64,000 bases of DNA from Pseudovibrio ascidiaceicola (GCF_900114245.1 NZ_FOSK01000017.1:40538-104537), one strand, 5' to 3'; positions 8,641 through 18,635 are shown, numbered from the stretch's first letter. The notes: generated by a model from the sequence alone, not told the origin. A program made the numbers and translations.

Positions 8641-10004
8641 AAGCTTGGTCCTGCTTCTGACCATTTGATGTTGTTTTTATCCAGGTAGTTCAGAGCTTTA
8701 CGAATATCCAGAAAGAGTTGATCGACTGCGTCGTGAGAGACGCCGTGTCGAACCATGATGCGTTGGACGACCGTGTCGTGCATGTTTGCTGGCAGAGGAT
8801 AGGAGGCGATTTGCCATCCACTCATGCGCACGCGTTCTGAAAGATCATAGAGTGAGTAATGAGCTTTTTCTGGGTGTTTGAGGCGATAACACACGCAGGG
8901 TAGGGCGCCGTTGCCGTCATACAGGATGTCGAGTTCTGGCAATTCTGCCAGCTTTTCGGCGAGGTATTGCGCGTTCTCTGCGCAAGCTGACTGGATGTCT
9001 CTATAACCTACCCAACCGAGCCTCATGAAGTTGTAATACTGGATGACGATCTGACCTCCGGGACGGGAGAAGTTCAGCGCGAAGGTGGGCATGTTGCCGC
9101 CCAGATAATCGACGTTGAACACCAGATCAGAGGGCAGTTCTTTCTTATCGCGCCAGATTACCCAGCCAACCCCCAGCGGAGCAAGTCCGAACTTGTGGCC
9201 GGATGCGTTGATGGACTTTACGCGGTCTAGGCGGAAGTCCCAAAGTTGCTCGGGATGTAGGAAGGGAGCGACGAAGCCGCCGGATGCTGCGTCTACGTGG
9301 ACAGGGATATCCAAGCCGGTTTCGTTTTGAAGCCGATCCAGCTCCTGGCATATTTCTTTGACTGGTTCGTAAATGCCGGTGAAAGTAACGCCCAGTGTTG
9401 GGACGACGCAGATTGTGTTTTCGTCTACGTAGTCTTTCAGTTGCTCGGGCCGCATGTGGAGCGAGCCTTCGCTGAGTGGAATCTGGCGGAGTTCCACATC
9501 AAAGTATTTTGCAAACTTGTGCCAGCACACCTGAACCGGGCCACAAACCATATTGGGTTTGTCGCAGGACTTGCCTTCTTTTTTGCGGCGATCTCTCCAT
9601 GCCCATTTGAGGGCGAGGCCTCCCAGCATAGCTGCTTCAGAAGAGCCTGTTGTGGAACAGCCGATCGTCTCTTCTGCTTCTGGTGAGTTCCAAAGGCTGG
9701 CGATCATATGGACACAGCGGGCTTCAATTTCTGCCGTTTGCGGGTACTCATCCTTATCGATCATGTTTTTGTCGATGCAATCAGCCATGAGTTTGTGGAC
9801 TTCATCTTCCACCCATGTCGTGCAAAACGTAGCGAGGTTTTGCCTTGCATTGCCATCCAGGTACAGCTCGTCTCTGACAAGATTGTAGGCTTCTTCCGGG
9901 CTCATTCCTGTTTCTGGAATGCGCTCTTTGGCAAGTCCTTCAACTGCGCGGGCCGTAGCGTAAATGTCGGGACTTTCGCTGGCACTTGTCTTCCACAATG
10001 GCAT
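8628..10004 (-). CDS. gad: Glutamate decarboxylase
   Basis: A 458-residue group II PLP-dependent decarboxylase, the length of bacterial GadA/GadB. It converts L-glutamate to GABA, consuming a cytoplasmic proton. The PLP lysine lies in [15 protein letters not shown]. The conserved [17 protein letters not shown] and [13 protein letters not shown] segments are present. It stands alone: no glutamate/GABA antiporter gene lies next to it, so a role in acid resistance versus GABA metabolism cannot be decided. Its 3' end overlaps the hairpin at 8611-8640. Confidence 0.93.
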   Translation of the reverse strand: MPLWKTSASESPDIYATARAVEGLAKERIPETGMSPEEAYNLVRDELYLDGNARQNLATFCTTWVEDEVHKLMADCIDKNMIDKDEYPQTAEIEARCVHMIASLWNSPEAEETIGCSTTGSSEAAMLGGLALKWAWRDRRKKEGKSCDKPNMVCGPVQVCWHKFAKYFDVELRQIPLSEGSLHMRPEQLKDYVDENTICVVPTLGVTFTGIYEPVKEICQELDRLQNETGLDIPVHVDAASGGFVAPFLHPEQLWDFRLDRVKSINASGHKFGLAPLGVGWVIWRDKKELPSDLVFNVDYLGGNMPTFALNFSRPGGQIVIQYYNFMRLGWVGYRDIQSACAENAQYLAEKLAELPELDILYDGNGALPCVCYRLKHPEKAHYSLYDLSERVRMSGWQIASYPLPANMHDTVVQRIMVRHGVSHDAVDQLFLDIRKALNYLDKNNIKWSEAGPSFSHG

Positions 10005-10183
10005 GGGGTTGCTCCGAAACTGATTGGCTGATGCAACCCTAGCGTCCGTGCCTGAATTCCGCGTAAGTTTTACAAATTCAATTTGGAGTGTCCTGTTGAC
10101 CTTTTTAAGAAAACGAGGGCGTTTCAGGCCAGCTTCGTTTATTACTCATTCTGGTTTGAGAAAGTTATTACAGGTGGTCTGGA

Positions 10184-11293
10184 ATGGATTGGTCTCCGCA
10201 ACAAGATGATGCACTTACTGAAGTGGCGCGCTGGTCCCGTTCTCATGGGCCCCAAGTGTTTCGCTTGTTCGGGTATGCCGGTACCGGTAAGACCACACTG
10301 GCCCGCCATCTGGCTGAGGGGCTTGATGGAGAGGTGGCCTTTGGTGCCTTTACCGGTAAAGCTGCCCACGTTCTGCGTCAAAAGGGCTGTGCAGATGCTT
10401 CGACCATCCATTCGTTGATCTACCGTCCAAAGGGCACCAAGAAGGATGATGAGGACGAGGATGAGAGCCCTCAGTTCGCCATCAACCGTGACAGCCCTGC
10501 TGCGAAAGTGGACCTGATCATCATTGATGAGTGTTCCATGGTGGATGAGGAGCTTGGGCGCGATCTGCTCTCGTTTGGCAAAAAGGTGCTGGTGCTGGGT
10601 GATCCGGCTCAGTTGCCGCCTGTCCGAGGTGGTGGTTACTTCACCGAGTCCGAGCCGGACATCATGCTCACCGAGGTTCACCGGCAGGCGAAAGACAATC
10701 CGATTGTGCGCATGTCCATGGATATTCGTGATGGGCAAGAGCTGGACTTTGGCCAGTATGGCGACAGTTCTGTGATCTCCCGCCGCGATATCGATAAGGA
10801 GCGAATCCTTGCCTCTGATCAGGTGCTGGTGGGGACCAACAAGACGCGCAGGCTTTACAACGGCCGGATTCGGGACCTTAAAGGTATCACGACACAGATG
10901 CCGTCCGTTGGTGACAAACTGGTGTGCCTGCGAAATGACAAGACTAAAGGCCTGCTGAATGGTGGCCTCTGGGAAGTCTCCCGCCTACGCCCGCCACGTG
11001 GCAACACGCTGCGGTTTGATGTTACGTCAGAGGATGACCTCTCCGAGAAGGCGATTAGGGTGAAGGTGCTTCCCGCGATGTTTGAGGAAGGCAGCGAACA
11101 ACTTCCTTACGCCATCCGCCGCCGCGCTGACGAATTCGACTATGGCTACGCCCTGACCGTGCATAAATCCCAGGGTTCTCAATGGGATGATGTGGTGCTG
11201 TTCGACGAAAGCTGGGCGTTTCGTGAGCACAAAACGCGTTGGCTTTATACAGCTGTAACCCGTGCAGCGCAGAAGATTACAGTGGTGCGGTAA
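10184..11293 (+). CDS. RecD/Dda-like superfamily 1 DNA helicase
   Basis: A compact 369-residue SF1B helicase. Walker A is GYAGTGKTT, Walker B is IIIDECSMVDEE, motif III is VLGDPAQLPPV, and the C-terminal UvrD-type motifs VHKSQGSQWDDVV and YTAVTRA are present. It resembles phage T4 Dda and the motor part of RecD2, without the N-terminal region of full RecD. It should be a 5'-3' ATP-dependent DNA unwinding enzyme in repair or replication restart. It ends just before rpiB. Confidence 0.88.
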   Translation: MDWSPQQDDALTEVARWSRSHGPQVFRLFGYAGTGKTTLARHLAEGLDGEVAFGAFTGKAAHVLRQKGCADASTIHSLIYRPKGTKKDDEDEDESPQFAINRDSPAAKVDLIIIDECSMVDEELGRDLLSFGKKVLVLGDPAQLPPVRGGGYFTESEPDIMLTEVHRQAKDNPIVRMSMDIRDGQELDFGQYGDSSVISRRDIDKERILASDQVLVGTNKTRRLYNGRIRDLKGITTQMPSVGDKLVCLRNDKTKGLLNGGLWEVSRLRPPRGNTLRFDVTSEDDLSEKAIRVKVLPAMFEEGSEQLPYAIRRRADEFDYGYALTVHKSQGSQWDDVVLFDESWAFREHKTRWLYTAVTRAAQKITVVR

Positions 11294-11344
11294 CTCATTA
11301 CTCATTTGCTGCCAAAGTGCCTTGTTAAACGGGAAAGCCATTTC

Positions 11345-11794
11345 ATGACGACCAACAAATACATCGTCCTTTCAAGTGATCATGCAGGCATCCAGCTTCG
11401 GCAAGTTGTTGCTGCTCATATTGCTGCGAAGGGTTGGGAAGTTGTCAACATCGGGCCGACATCGTCGGAAAGCACACCCTATCCAAAGCATGGCGAAGCG
11501 GCTGCGCAACTTGTTGCTTCTGGTGATTGCAGGTTCGGGATTGTCTTGTGCGGTACTGGCCAAGGAATCATGATGGCTGCGAACAAGGTTCGAGGTATCC
11601 GCTGTGGGGTTTGCAGTGACACATTCTCTGCTCGTATGATCCGCGAGCACAACAATGCAAACATGCTTTCTATGGGCGTCCGTGTGATTGGCGAAGGAGT
11701 AGCGCTGGATATCGTGGATGCATTTTTATCCGCTCAATTCGAAGGCGGGCGACACGCAACACGCGTGGAGATGATTGAGGCGCTGGAGGGATAG
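11345..11794 (+). CDS. rpiB: Ribose-5-phosphate isomerase B
   Basis: A 149-residue RpiB/LacAB-family isomerase that interconverts ribose 5-phosphate and ribulose 5-phosphate. The start MTTNKYIVLSSDHAG is characteristic (D12 and H13 in the active site). The catalytic base C69 lies in LCGTGQGIMMAANK. The ATG at 11345 was chosen because it matches the family N-terminus and follows GGGAAAG. It lies 51 bp after the helicase. RpiB family members can also act on allose or erythritol-type phosphates. Confidence 0.92.
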   Translation: MTTNKYIVLSSDHAGIQLRQVVAAHIAAKGWEVVNIGPTSSESTPYPKHGEAAAQLVASGDCRFGIVLCGTGQGIMMAANKVRGIRCGVCSDTFSARMIREHNNANMLSMGVRVIGEGVALDIVDAFLSAQFEGGRHATRVEMIEALEG

Positions 11795-11828
11795 TGTGGT
11801 CTGGTGAGACAGACACTAAGTTTTAACA

Positions 11829-11862
11829 AGCTTGTGCGCGGGCGTGCCCGCGCTTGGCTTTT
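11829..11862. terminator. Bidirectional terminator between rpiB and the small secreted protein gene
   Basis: GCGCGGGC and GCCCGCGC form an 8-bp GC stem, with flanking AAGC/GCTT pairs and T-rich flanks on both strands. It sits between the convergent genes. Confidence 0.6.
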
Positions 11863-11868
11863 ACTGTA

Positions 11869-12258
11869 TTACTTAACGGTAATTTTGTAGGTGTTAGAGC
11901 CGCGACCACCTCGCGTGCGCCGTGCTGTCATAATGCTATAGCTTATACGTGCTTCGTCCGGACCTCGGTATCCTTTCTCAGGCTGATAATAAATGTACAT
12001 AACATTTATGTTCTTGCCTTTGCAGATAGTGTTGTCCCGGTTAATAGGCCCACTGGATGGTCTCAAGATAAGTTTGCCGTGTTTAGGCTCTTTGTTGATT
12101 CTTACTCTTGGCATGGCTTCTGCAGAACAGGTTTCGCGGTCATAGAAACCGACACCATCCACATAACCACCTTTGTTGGCTGGTACTTCGCGTTTATAAG
12201 TATCTGCGAATGACGATGTCGCGACCAAACACGCCGCAGCTGCAATTAATAGTTTCAT
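11869..12258 (-). CDS. Small secreted protein with two conserved cysteines (family copy 1)
   Basis: A 129-residue protein with a clear Sec signal peptide (MKLLIAAAACLVATSSFA, cleavage near residue 18). The mature part of about 110 residues holds ETC and C-x-GK cysteines that could form a disulfide, a lysine-proline-HG turn (KEPKHGKL), a YYQPEKGYRG segment, and a C-terminal NTYKITVK strand. No known family was recognised. It is clearly related to the protein at 57725-58108, which keeps the same landmarks in the same order. The pattern suggests a small periplasmic or secreted beta-rich fold. Function unknown. Confidence 0.8.
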   Translation of the reverse strand: MKLLIAAAACLVATSSFADTYKREVPANKGGYVDGVGFYDRETCSAEAMPRVRINKEPKHGKLILRPSSGPINRDNTICKGKNINVMYIYYQPEKGYRGPDEARISYSIMTARRTRGGRGSNTYKITVK

Positions 12259-12638
12259 TTTAATGCCCCCTGTATTTCAACTTTTGCAGATTCTACTACA
12301 TATTCTAGCTAGTTGGTGGTCATTCTTGCGCCTAGTAACTTACATTTAAAAGAATTTTTTTTATCATATTCACATGAGTGAAAACAAAAGAATGATGGCT
12401 TGCAACAAGAAGTTAGGTATTCGCTTTCAAAAGCTGGAGTGGCCTATAATCAAGACCATATGTAAAAGCTTGCAGAGCAACTGAATGTCTAGATCATTGG
12501 ATAATGTCGACTCATATGTGTTCGTTTGCTGCTGGCCTTTGTCTCCTTTCCCTGTGCGTATTCAGTTCTCGCACCTAGTTTTGCCTGCATTGGGGACCTA
12601 GGGTGGGCTTTCAATATTAATAAGCTATAGAGAATTGA
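12259..12638. other. Intergenic region, 380 bp, between divergent secreted-protein gene and tex
   Basis: AT-rich, no supported gene and no clear repeats. It must hold promoters for the secreted protein (minus) and tex (plus). Confidence 0.5.
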
Positions 12639-15092
12639 ATGTCTGATCTGAGTTCTGTTGCTTCTTCTTCTCCTGCCAAAGCGGGTAAGCTTTCTGCTGA
12701 TATTGCTTTGCGGATTTCTGAGCGTATTTCGGGTGAAATTGGCTGTGCGCCGGGGCAGGTGAATTCTGCGGTGCAGTTGTTGGATGAAGGGTCTACGGTT
12801 CCGTTTATTGCGCGTTACCGTAAAGAAGCGACGGGCGGGTTGGATGATACGCAGCTGCGTACGTTGGAAGAGCGCCTGATTTATATGCGTGAGATGGAAG
12901 ATCGTCGCAAAGCGATTGTGAAATCCATTGAAGAGCAGGGCAAGCTCACCGACGAGCTGGCAAAGCAAATTGCTGGTGCAGACAACAAAGCCACTTTGGA
13001 AGATCTCTACCTCCCTTACAAAAAGAAACGCCGTACCAAAGCGCAGATTGCTCGCGAAGCTGGCATTGAGCCGCTGGCAGATCTGTTGCTGGGTGATCCG
13101 AGCAAAACGCCCGAGAGCGAAGCTGGCAGTTTTGTTGATGCGGAGAAGGGTTTTGCGGACACGAAGGCCGTGCTGGATGGCGCGCGCCAGATCCTGATGG
13201 AGCGCTTTTCTGAGAACGCTCAGTTGGTTGGCAAGCTGCGTAACTATGTGGCGCGTCAGGGTGCTGTGAAGGCAGAGGTTGTTGCTGGCAAAGAGCAGGA
13301 AGGAGCGAAGTTCTCTGACTACTTTGGTTATTCTGAGAACTGGAAGAACATTCCGAGCCACCGTGCACTGGCGCTGTTGCGTGGTCGCAATGAGGGGATC
13401 CTGGCGCTGGACCTGAAGGTGGATGAGGATGATGTTTCGGCTGTGAAGCCAGTGGAGCAGATGATTGCTGATGCGGCGGGTATTGTGAACAACGGTCGCC
13501 CTGCTGATAAGTGGCTCTCTGATGTGTGTCGCTGGACGTGGAAGGTAAAGATTGGCCTGCACGTTGAGCTGGACTTGATGAGCGAGCTGCGTGACAAGGC
13601 GGAAGAAGAAGCGATCAAGGTTTTTGCGCGTAATCTGAAGGACTTGCTGCTTGCCGCGCCCGCTGGGCCGCGTGCTACGCTGGGGCTTGATCCGGGTATT
13701 CGGACAGGTGTGAAGGTGGCTGTTGTTGATGCAACAGGAAAACTGATTGATACGGCAACGATTTACCCGTTCCAGCCACGCAATGACATTCAGGGATCTC
13801 TTGCAACCTTGCGGGCATTGGTTGCCAAGCATGGTGTGAGCCTGATTGCGATTGGTAACGGGACTGCAAGCCGTGAGACGGATCGTCTGGCGGCGGATTT
13901 GCTGAAGGACATTCCGGCAGAGCACCGCCCAACCAAGGTGATGGTGAACGAGGCTGGGGCTTCGGTTTATTCCGCCTCTGCGCTGGCTGCGAAAGAGATG
14001 CCGGATGTGGACGTGTCTCTTCGCGGAGCGGCTTCCATTGGTCGCCGTCTGCAAGACCCGCTTGCTGAATTGGTGAAGATTGAGCCTAAATCCATCGGTG
14101 TTGGGCAGTATCAGCACGACGTGAACCAGACCAAGCTGGCGCGCTCGCTGGATGGTGTGGTGGAAGATGCGGTGAACGCGGTTGGGGTTGATCTCAACAC
14201 GGCGTCTGCTCCGTTGCTGGCGCATATCTCCGGCCTTTCTGACAGTTTGGCGAAGGCTGTTGTTGATTACCGGGATACGGTTGGTGCCTTTAAAAACCGC
14301 CGTGAGCTGTTGAAGGTGGCTCGTCTTGGGCCAAAAGCTTATGAGCAGTGCGCTGGGTTTCTGCGGATTATGGGTGGAACCAATCCGCTGGACGCGTCTT
14401 CAGTTCACCCGGAAGCGTATCCGCTGGTTCAGAAGATCATTAAAGCTTGTGGTCGCGATATTCGTGAGATCATGGGCTCCAACACGCTTGGCTCTTTGGA
14501 CCCGAAAGAATTTACGGACGAGAAGTTTGGTCTGCCGACTGTAAAAGACATCTTCTCCGAGCTTGAAAAGCCGGGTCGTGATCCGCGCCCTGAGTTTAAA
14601 ACTGCCTCCTTCCAGGATGGTGTTGAGACCATGCAGGATCTCAAGCCAGGCATGATGCTGGAAGGGACTGTTACCAACGTGACCAACTTTGGTGCCTTTG
14701 TTGATATCGGCGTGCATCAGGATGGTCTTGTGCATGTGTCTCAGCTGGCGGACCGTTTCGTGGATGATCCGCATACGGTTGTGAAGGCAGGTGATATTGT
14801 GACAGCGCGTGTTGTTGAGGTGGATATTGCCCGCAAGCGCATCGGCCTGACCATGCGCAAGGACAGTGCGGATGCTCGTGAGAACGCACGAGAACGACAG
14901 GCTGACCGGGGTGGCAACCGTAATCAAGGTGGAGGTCGTCCAGGTGGTGGTAATCGCCCGAATGGCGGCAATCGTGGTGGCGGGCCTCGCAGCGGTGATC
15001 GTGGTGGCAACAAGCCAGCTGATAACAGCGGCGGCAGCAACAACGCCATGGCGGCAGCACTGGCAGCTGCGTTTAACAAGCCGAAGCGGTAG
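12639..15092 (+). CDS. tex: Tex-family RNA-binding transcription accessory protein
   Basis: An 817-residue Tex protein: N-terminal Tex helical region with the [17 protein letters not shown] signature, YqgF-like RNase H fold ([17 protein letters not shown]), helix-hairpin-helix segment ([20 protein letters not shown]), and one S1 domain (about residues 670-742). Tex binds nucleic acid and affects transcription. Residues about 748-817 form a Gly/Asn/Arg-rich low-complexity tail that a typical Tex of about 770 residues lacks. A long stop-free frame antisense to it is a codon-bias shadow. Terminator follows at 15107. Confidence 0.95.
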   Translation: MSDLSSVASSSPAKAGKLSADIALRISERISGEIGCAPGQVNSAVQLLDEGSTVPFIARYRKEATGGLDDTQLRTLEERLIYMREMEDRRKAIVKSIEEQGKLTDELAKQIAGADNKATLEDLYLPYKKKRRTKAQIAREAGIEPLADLLLGDPSKTPESEAGSFVDAEKGFADTKAVLDGARQILMERFSENAQLVGKLRNYVARQGAVKAEVVAGKEQEGAKFSDYFGYSENWKNIPSHRALALLRGRNEGILALDLKVDEDDVSAVKPVEQMIADAAGIVNNGRPADKWLSDVCRWTWKVKIGLHVELDLMSELRDKAEEEAIKVFARNLKDLLLAAPAGPRATLGLDPGIRTGVKVAVVDATGKLIDTATIYPFQPRNDIQGSLATLRALVAKHGVSLIAIGNGTASRETDRLAADLLKDIPAEHRPTKVMVNEAGASVYSASALAAKEMPDVDVSLRGAASIGRRLQDPLAELVKIEPKSIGVGQYQHDVNQTKLARSLDGVVEDAVNAVGVDLNTASAPLLAHISGLSDSLAKAVVDYRDTVGAFKNRRELLKVARLGPKAYEQCAGFLRIMGGTNPLDASSVHPEAYPLVQKIIKACGRDIREIMGSNTLGSLDPKEFTDEKFGLPTVKDIFSELEKPGRDPRPEFKTASFQDGVETMQDLKPGMMLEGTVTNVTNFGAFVDIGVHQDGLVHVSQLADRFVDDPHTVVKAGDIVTARVVEVDIARKRIGLTMRKDSADARENARERQADRGGNRNQGGGRPGGGNRPNGGNRGGGPRSGDRGGNKPADNSGGSNNAMAAALAAAFNKPKR

Positions 15093-15106
15093 AGAATTGT
15101 TTTATT

Positions 15107-15137
15107 GGGCCCGCTCAACTGAGGGCCTTCTTTTTTG
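15107..15137 (+). terminator. Terminator after tex
   Basis: GGCCC and GGGCC arms around a 10-nt loop, followed by TTCTTTTTT. Confidence 0.6.
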
Positions 15138-15142
15138 GATGA

Positions 15143-15553
15143 ATGATGGCGGATAAGCTAGTTAAAGCGCTTCTTATTGTCCTTTTTTTGAGTGCGATTG
15201 CGAGTAGCGGCAGCCTTACTCATTGGTCTGTTATGCTGGGCTTTACTACGTCTTGGCACAAGACTCTAATTAATGAGAATGTAAGATCTGACACTCTGGT
15301 CCCACTGGATGCTACCGGGAATCGGAGGTATTTCTACTCGTATAAAAGTGGAGAAAAAGTCTATCTATTTTCAAGTGGCATCCATAGATTCCTAGAGTCT
15401 AAAATGTCTAAAAATAGGCAGATACGAGTATTTTGCCGATCACAAATTTGTAGTAATGAGCCAAAGAGAGTCTATATCAATGTAGGGATAAGTGCATTCT
15501 TATTGTTGCTACTGATTTTTGCTCTAACAAGGCAGATCTATGAGCCTGATTAA
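15143..15553 (+). CDS. Small membrane protein, unknown function
   Basis: A 136-residue protein with two predicted membrane segments: about residues 6-24 (KALLIVLFLSAIASSG) and about 112-129 (VGISAFLLLLLIFALT). Between them is a polar loop of about 85 residues with two cysteines (CRSQIC), which could pair if the loop is outside the cytoplasm. No family was recognised. The start has only a weak ribosome site, and ATG 15146 is equally possible. It lies just after the tex terminator. Whether it is expressed is uncertain, but codon use and membrane pattern look real. Confidence 0.6.
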   Translation: MMADKLVKALLIVLFLSAIASSGSLTHWSVMLGFTTSWHKTLINENVRSDTLVPLDATGNRRYFYSYKSGEKVYLFSSGIHRFLESKMSKNRQIRVFCRSQICSNEPKRVYINVGISAFLLLLLIFALTRQIYEPD

Positions 15554-15896
15554 TTAAGGGTCATCTGTTTAGCAAAGGCCGACATCAGATGGGTGTACCA
15601 ATATCTTGATTGAGGCTGGATTTACCTAGTGGATGTAATAAGTGTGTTTCTTTGGCATCTAGATGAGAAGCTATTTTAAATAAATTATATTTTTTCTGAG
15701 TGGGTAAGGTGTTTCGTAGAATTGATAAAGTTTTTTAGTTTCATGTAGTTGTAGTAATTATATTTTTCCTATCAAGGTATTCTCAAATTAATGTAATCGC
15801 ACTCCTGTGCTGAATCTAACAGTCAGAATTTCTCTCATTGATACTGTTGATTTTGAGGTGGATTTTCTATCTTAGGTTGTGTGATGGGAGAATTCA
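15554..15896. other. AT-rich intergenic region, 343 bp, upstream of putative effector
   Basis: No gene. It is markedly AT-rich compared with the flanking coding DNA and holds the promoter region of the effector/chaperone pair. No specific operator was recognised. Confidence 0.45.
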
Positions 15897-16778
15897 GTGC
15901 CGTCCTTTGCTTCACTTGTTCATTGTCTTCGTTCAAATACTACAGAGACGCCAGATACTGTTAACTTCACGACCGTAAAAAAAGCGCAGAAGTACATAGG
16001 TGAGTTTCAGGGGAAGGAGGTTCGCGTTTCCGCGCAGGCCTTTGAAGACCTGAAGGTTGCGCAGAAAGTCATCTGGCAGACCAAGCAGTTGCTTCCATAC
16101 GGTGCGGGTAATTTGACGCCGGAGGTGTTTGCTTCGCGCGGTGAGAGTTATCTGCGAGCCAACTATGGGCTAGCGAAAGCTCCGCAGCATGGTGGGTTGG
16201 CTGAAAGCTCTGTTCGTGTGCAGGCCGGCAACTGCTCCGGACATGCGGAGGTGAGCTACAAGCTTCTGGCGGCATCAGAAACAGACCGTCCAGTGGCTCG
16301 CGTTTCCTCTTCGATGGTTGATCATGCGTTTTGTATGATTGGTGATCCCAGAGACCCTACGCAAGAGGCCGTTATTGTTGATGCGTGGCCGACGTTTCCG
16401 GGCGCTTTTCGTCTTGAGGATGGGAAACAGAGTATCATGGGTGAAGCACCAACTGTGGTGTCGTGGACACGTGCCGGGCCAAAGCCTGCTTTATCTCTGG
16501 ATATTGAGGAGTTAAAGCCGGTTCTTTTTGAGGAAATTCAGGGCTTCTTTAAGTCGCTGGATGTTCCCAGTGTTCCGGGAAAGAAGCTTGAGAATTTTAT
16601 TGTTGAACAAAATTCCAGGTCCAAATTTATGTTTTCAAGTCTGAGCACCATGGAAAATCCTGCGACTACCTACGTGACTGATTGGACCTCAGAGACTGTG
16701 CAGGCGGATGAGATTCCCGGGAAGTACTTCCATGAGAAGTTCGAGGGGCTGAAGGCTGGGAAAAAGCATGGCTTCTAA
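15897..16778 (+). CDS. Putative type III secretion effector with Cys-His-Asp triad
   Basis: A 293-residue protein with no hydrophobic signal peptide. The first 26 residues are rich in Ser, Thr and Asn (MPSFASLVHCLRSNTTETPD), as in type III secretion signals. A likely papain/transglutaminase-like triad is visible as C113 (AGNCSGHAEVSY), H143 (VDHAFCMIGDP) and D162 (VIVDAWP). The order and spacing fit YopT-like or transglutaminase-like cysteine hydrolases. The next gene overlaps it and encodes a CesT-type chaperone, which is the strongest reason for the effector call. The GTG start follows GGGAG. Host target unknown. It could instead be a cytoplasmic hydrolase. Confidence 0.6.
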   Translation: MPSFASLVHCLRSNTTETPDTVNFTTVKKAQKYIGEFQGKEVRVSAQAFEDLKVAQKVIWQTKQLLPYGAGNLTPEVFASRGESYLRANYGLAKAPQHGGLAESSVRVQAGNCSGHAEVSYKLLAASETDRPVARVSSSMVDHAFCMIGDPRDPTQEAVIVDAWPTFPGAFRLEDGKQSIMGEAPTVVSWTRAGPKPALSLDIEELKPVLFEEIQGFFKSLDVPSVPGKKLENFIVEQNSRSKFMFSSLSTMENPATTYVTDWTSETVQADEIPGKYFHEKFEGLKAGKKHGF

Positions 16779-17151
16779 TAATGTGAATTTCCACCACCTG
16801 ATGAAAGACCTCATGAGGCAGTATCTGATCAACGAGTATGAGGAGAATGAGGTCTACCAAGTGGATGTTGATGGCTCGCTCAGCATGTATTTCGTGGGCA
16901 ATGAGAGGGACTATATCAAGCTGCTGGTGCGAGTTGATCGTGAGGCCATTCATGAGAGCTTGAGTGATAGCAATATGCTGAAGCTGAACCTGCCTGATCA
17001 GTCGGGACATCCGATTATTGTCGGGCAGGGGGACGATGACTCTGTTGTGCTGTGGTCACGTATTGCTCTGAGTGGATTGTCTCTGCCGGATTTGCTGGAG
17101 AGTGTTGAGACGCTTGGTTCTGCTGCTTCAGCCATCACAGCTCAGAACTAA
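16768..17151 (+). CDS. CesT-type type III secretion chaperone
   Basis: A 127-residue acidic protein with the layout of class I (CesT/Tir) chaperones: N-terminal helix (VNFHHLMKDLMRQYLI), three antiparallel strands (VYQVDVDGSLSMYFVG, YIKLLVRV), a middle loop, a strand (SVVLWSRIAL), and a C-terminal helix (LPDLLESVETLGSAAS). Such dimeric chaperones keep one effector secretion-competent and are usually encoded next to it. The ATG lies within the end of the effector gene (11-bp overlap), so the pair is translationally coupled. No secretion apparatus genes are in this window. Confidence 0.7.
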   Translation: MASNNVNFHHLMKDLMRQYLINEYEENEVYQVDVDGSLSMYFVGNERDYIKLLVRVDREAIHESLSDSNMLKLNLPDQSGHPIIVGQGDDDSVVLWSRIALSGLSLPDLLESVETLGSAASAITAQN

Positions 17152-17186
17152 ACCAGTTCCCACTTTTCTGCGATACACTGAAGTTT

Positions 17187-17206
17187 TGCCACGCTTCGCC
17201 GTGGCA
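17187..17206 (+). terminator. Hairpin after effector/chaperone pair
   Basis: TGCCACG and CGTGGCA form a perfect 7-bp stem with loop CTTCGC. No strong T run follows, so terminator strength is uncertain. Confidence 0.45.
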
Positions 17207-17297
17207 GATTAATAGACTGGTATCTCTTTTGTTTGGAGATGATTGAACTCACGAGGAAAACAGGCGACAACCATCAAAGTGCGATAAATATGCATGC

Positions 17298-18635
17298 GTG
17301 ATGAGTGGAGATAACTTGTCGACAGATCCTCGTATACATTTCAGAGCGGTAGATGTAGCGCGCCGATATATTGATCGGGCAATGGACCTGCCTGATGGAT
17401 GTGTAGAGCGTGTGTTTCTGGAGTTTGATGCCGAGAGGATTATGCGTGCGGCTGAAGCTGCCGATCAACGGCAGAAAGAAGCGCATGACTCGTTGCCTTT
17501 GCATGGCGTGGCTGTTTCTCTCAAAGACCTGTTTGATGAAACCGGCATTGTCACCAGTGCAGGCTCGCCGTTTCTACGTGGTCGGGCTCCGGCTTGTGAA
17601 GATGCCAAGGTGGTTTCTGCTCTGAAAGCAGCAGGGGCGTTTACCTGTGGCCGTACCAATATGAGTGAGTTGGGTTTTACGGGGCTTGGGCTCAATCCCT
17701 GTTTTGGGTCCCCTGCAAATGTAATTGATCCTGCACGCATTCCCGGAGGTTCATCCTCGGGCGCTGTTGCAAGTGTGGGGCTGGGGCTGTGTGATGCAGC
17801 GTTGGCAACGGATACTGGCGGGTCTGTGCGTATTCCGGCAGCGCTTAATGGGCTTTACGGTTTTAAGCCAACGCGGGCGACGATTTCGACCAAGGGGCTT
17901 TTCTCTGTCTGTCCTTCCTTTGATACGGTCGGCTTTATTGCGCGATCAATGCATATGTGTACCCGTTTGCAGGCGGTGCTTTCCGGGCAATGTCTTGCTC
18001 CGCGCAAGATAAAGAGCCTTGATGGATTGCATGTGGGGCTTGTGGCTTCGCCGTTGGCTGAGGGGCTGGATACGCAGGTGAGTGCGGATTTTGACCGCTC
18101 GATGCAGGCGATCCGGGATGCGGGGGCTATCATTGCGCCGGTTTCGGAGCCTGTCTTGTGCCATAGCGCGACGTTCCTTGGGACGATCTGCAGTTACGAG
18201 ACCACTGCTTTGATTGGCGGGTATCTGGAAGGTCTGAAAGAGACTGGTGATCCTTATGTGGTGCAGCGGATCCTCAAGTCGACTGAGGTGACGAGCAAGG
18301 AGATGGAAGAGGCACGCTCAAAGCGGGTGGAAGCTATTCGTGCCTTTAAAGAGATGGCGGGCAAGTTTGATATTCTGATTGCGCCGACGGTGCCGACTGT
18401 TGCGCCGCTGCTTGAGGATGTTGATAGCAATCCGGAGAAATTTGGCTGTCAGCTTTCGCAGAACACGCGTGCGGTGAACTGGGTTGATGGGTGTGCTGCG
18501 ACTGTTCCCATGAACCCGCATGGCATGCCAGGGACCGGTTTGATGTTGATTGGACGGGCTGGACGTGACTGGCATGTGCTTGAAATGGCAAGTCTGATTG
18601 ACAAAGTGATTGCTCCTGCGCGACTAAAGGGCTGA
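17298..18635 (+). CDS. Amidase (amidase-signature family)
   Basis: A 445-residue amidase-signature hydrolase. The Ser-cisSer-Lys catalytic residues are visible: K76 in VAVSLKDLFDETG, the cis-Ser within GGSSSG (151-155), and nucleophile S176 in DTGGSVRIPAAL. Family members hydrolyse a range of amides, nitrile-derived amides and carbamates, and some act in aminoacyl-tRNA amidation; the single-gene setting with no gatB argues against GatA. The start is GTG 17298 or ATG 17301, neither with a strong ribosome site. A TTG at 17316 after GTGGAG is an alternative. Substrate unknown. Confidence 0.88.
   Translation: MMSGDNLSTDPRIHFRAVDVARRYIDRAMDLPDGCVERVFLEFDAERIMRAAEAADQRQKEAHDSLPLHGVAVSLKDLFDETGIVTSAGSPFLRGRAPACEDAKVVSALKAAGAFTCGRTNMSELGFTGLGLNPCFGSPANVIDPARIPGGSSSGAVASVGLGLCDAALATDTGGSVRIPAALNGLYGFKPTRATISTKGLFSVCPSFDTVGFIARSMHMCTRLQAVLSGQCLAPRKIKSLDGLHVGLVASPLAEGLDTQVSADFDRSMQAIRDAGAIIAPVSEPVLCHSATFLGTICSYETTALIGGYLEGLKETGDPYVVQRILKSTEVTSKEMEEARSKRVEAIRAFKEMAGKFDILIAPTVPTVAPLLEDVDSNPEKFGCQLSQNTRAVNWVDGCAATVPMNPHGMPGTGLMLIGRAGRDWHVLEMASLIDKVIAPARLKG

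Noticed and set aside
12489..14225. 578-residue frame antisense to tex
   Set aside because: Lies opposite a firm tex gene; long antisense frames of this sort arise from codon bias.
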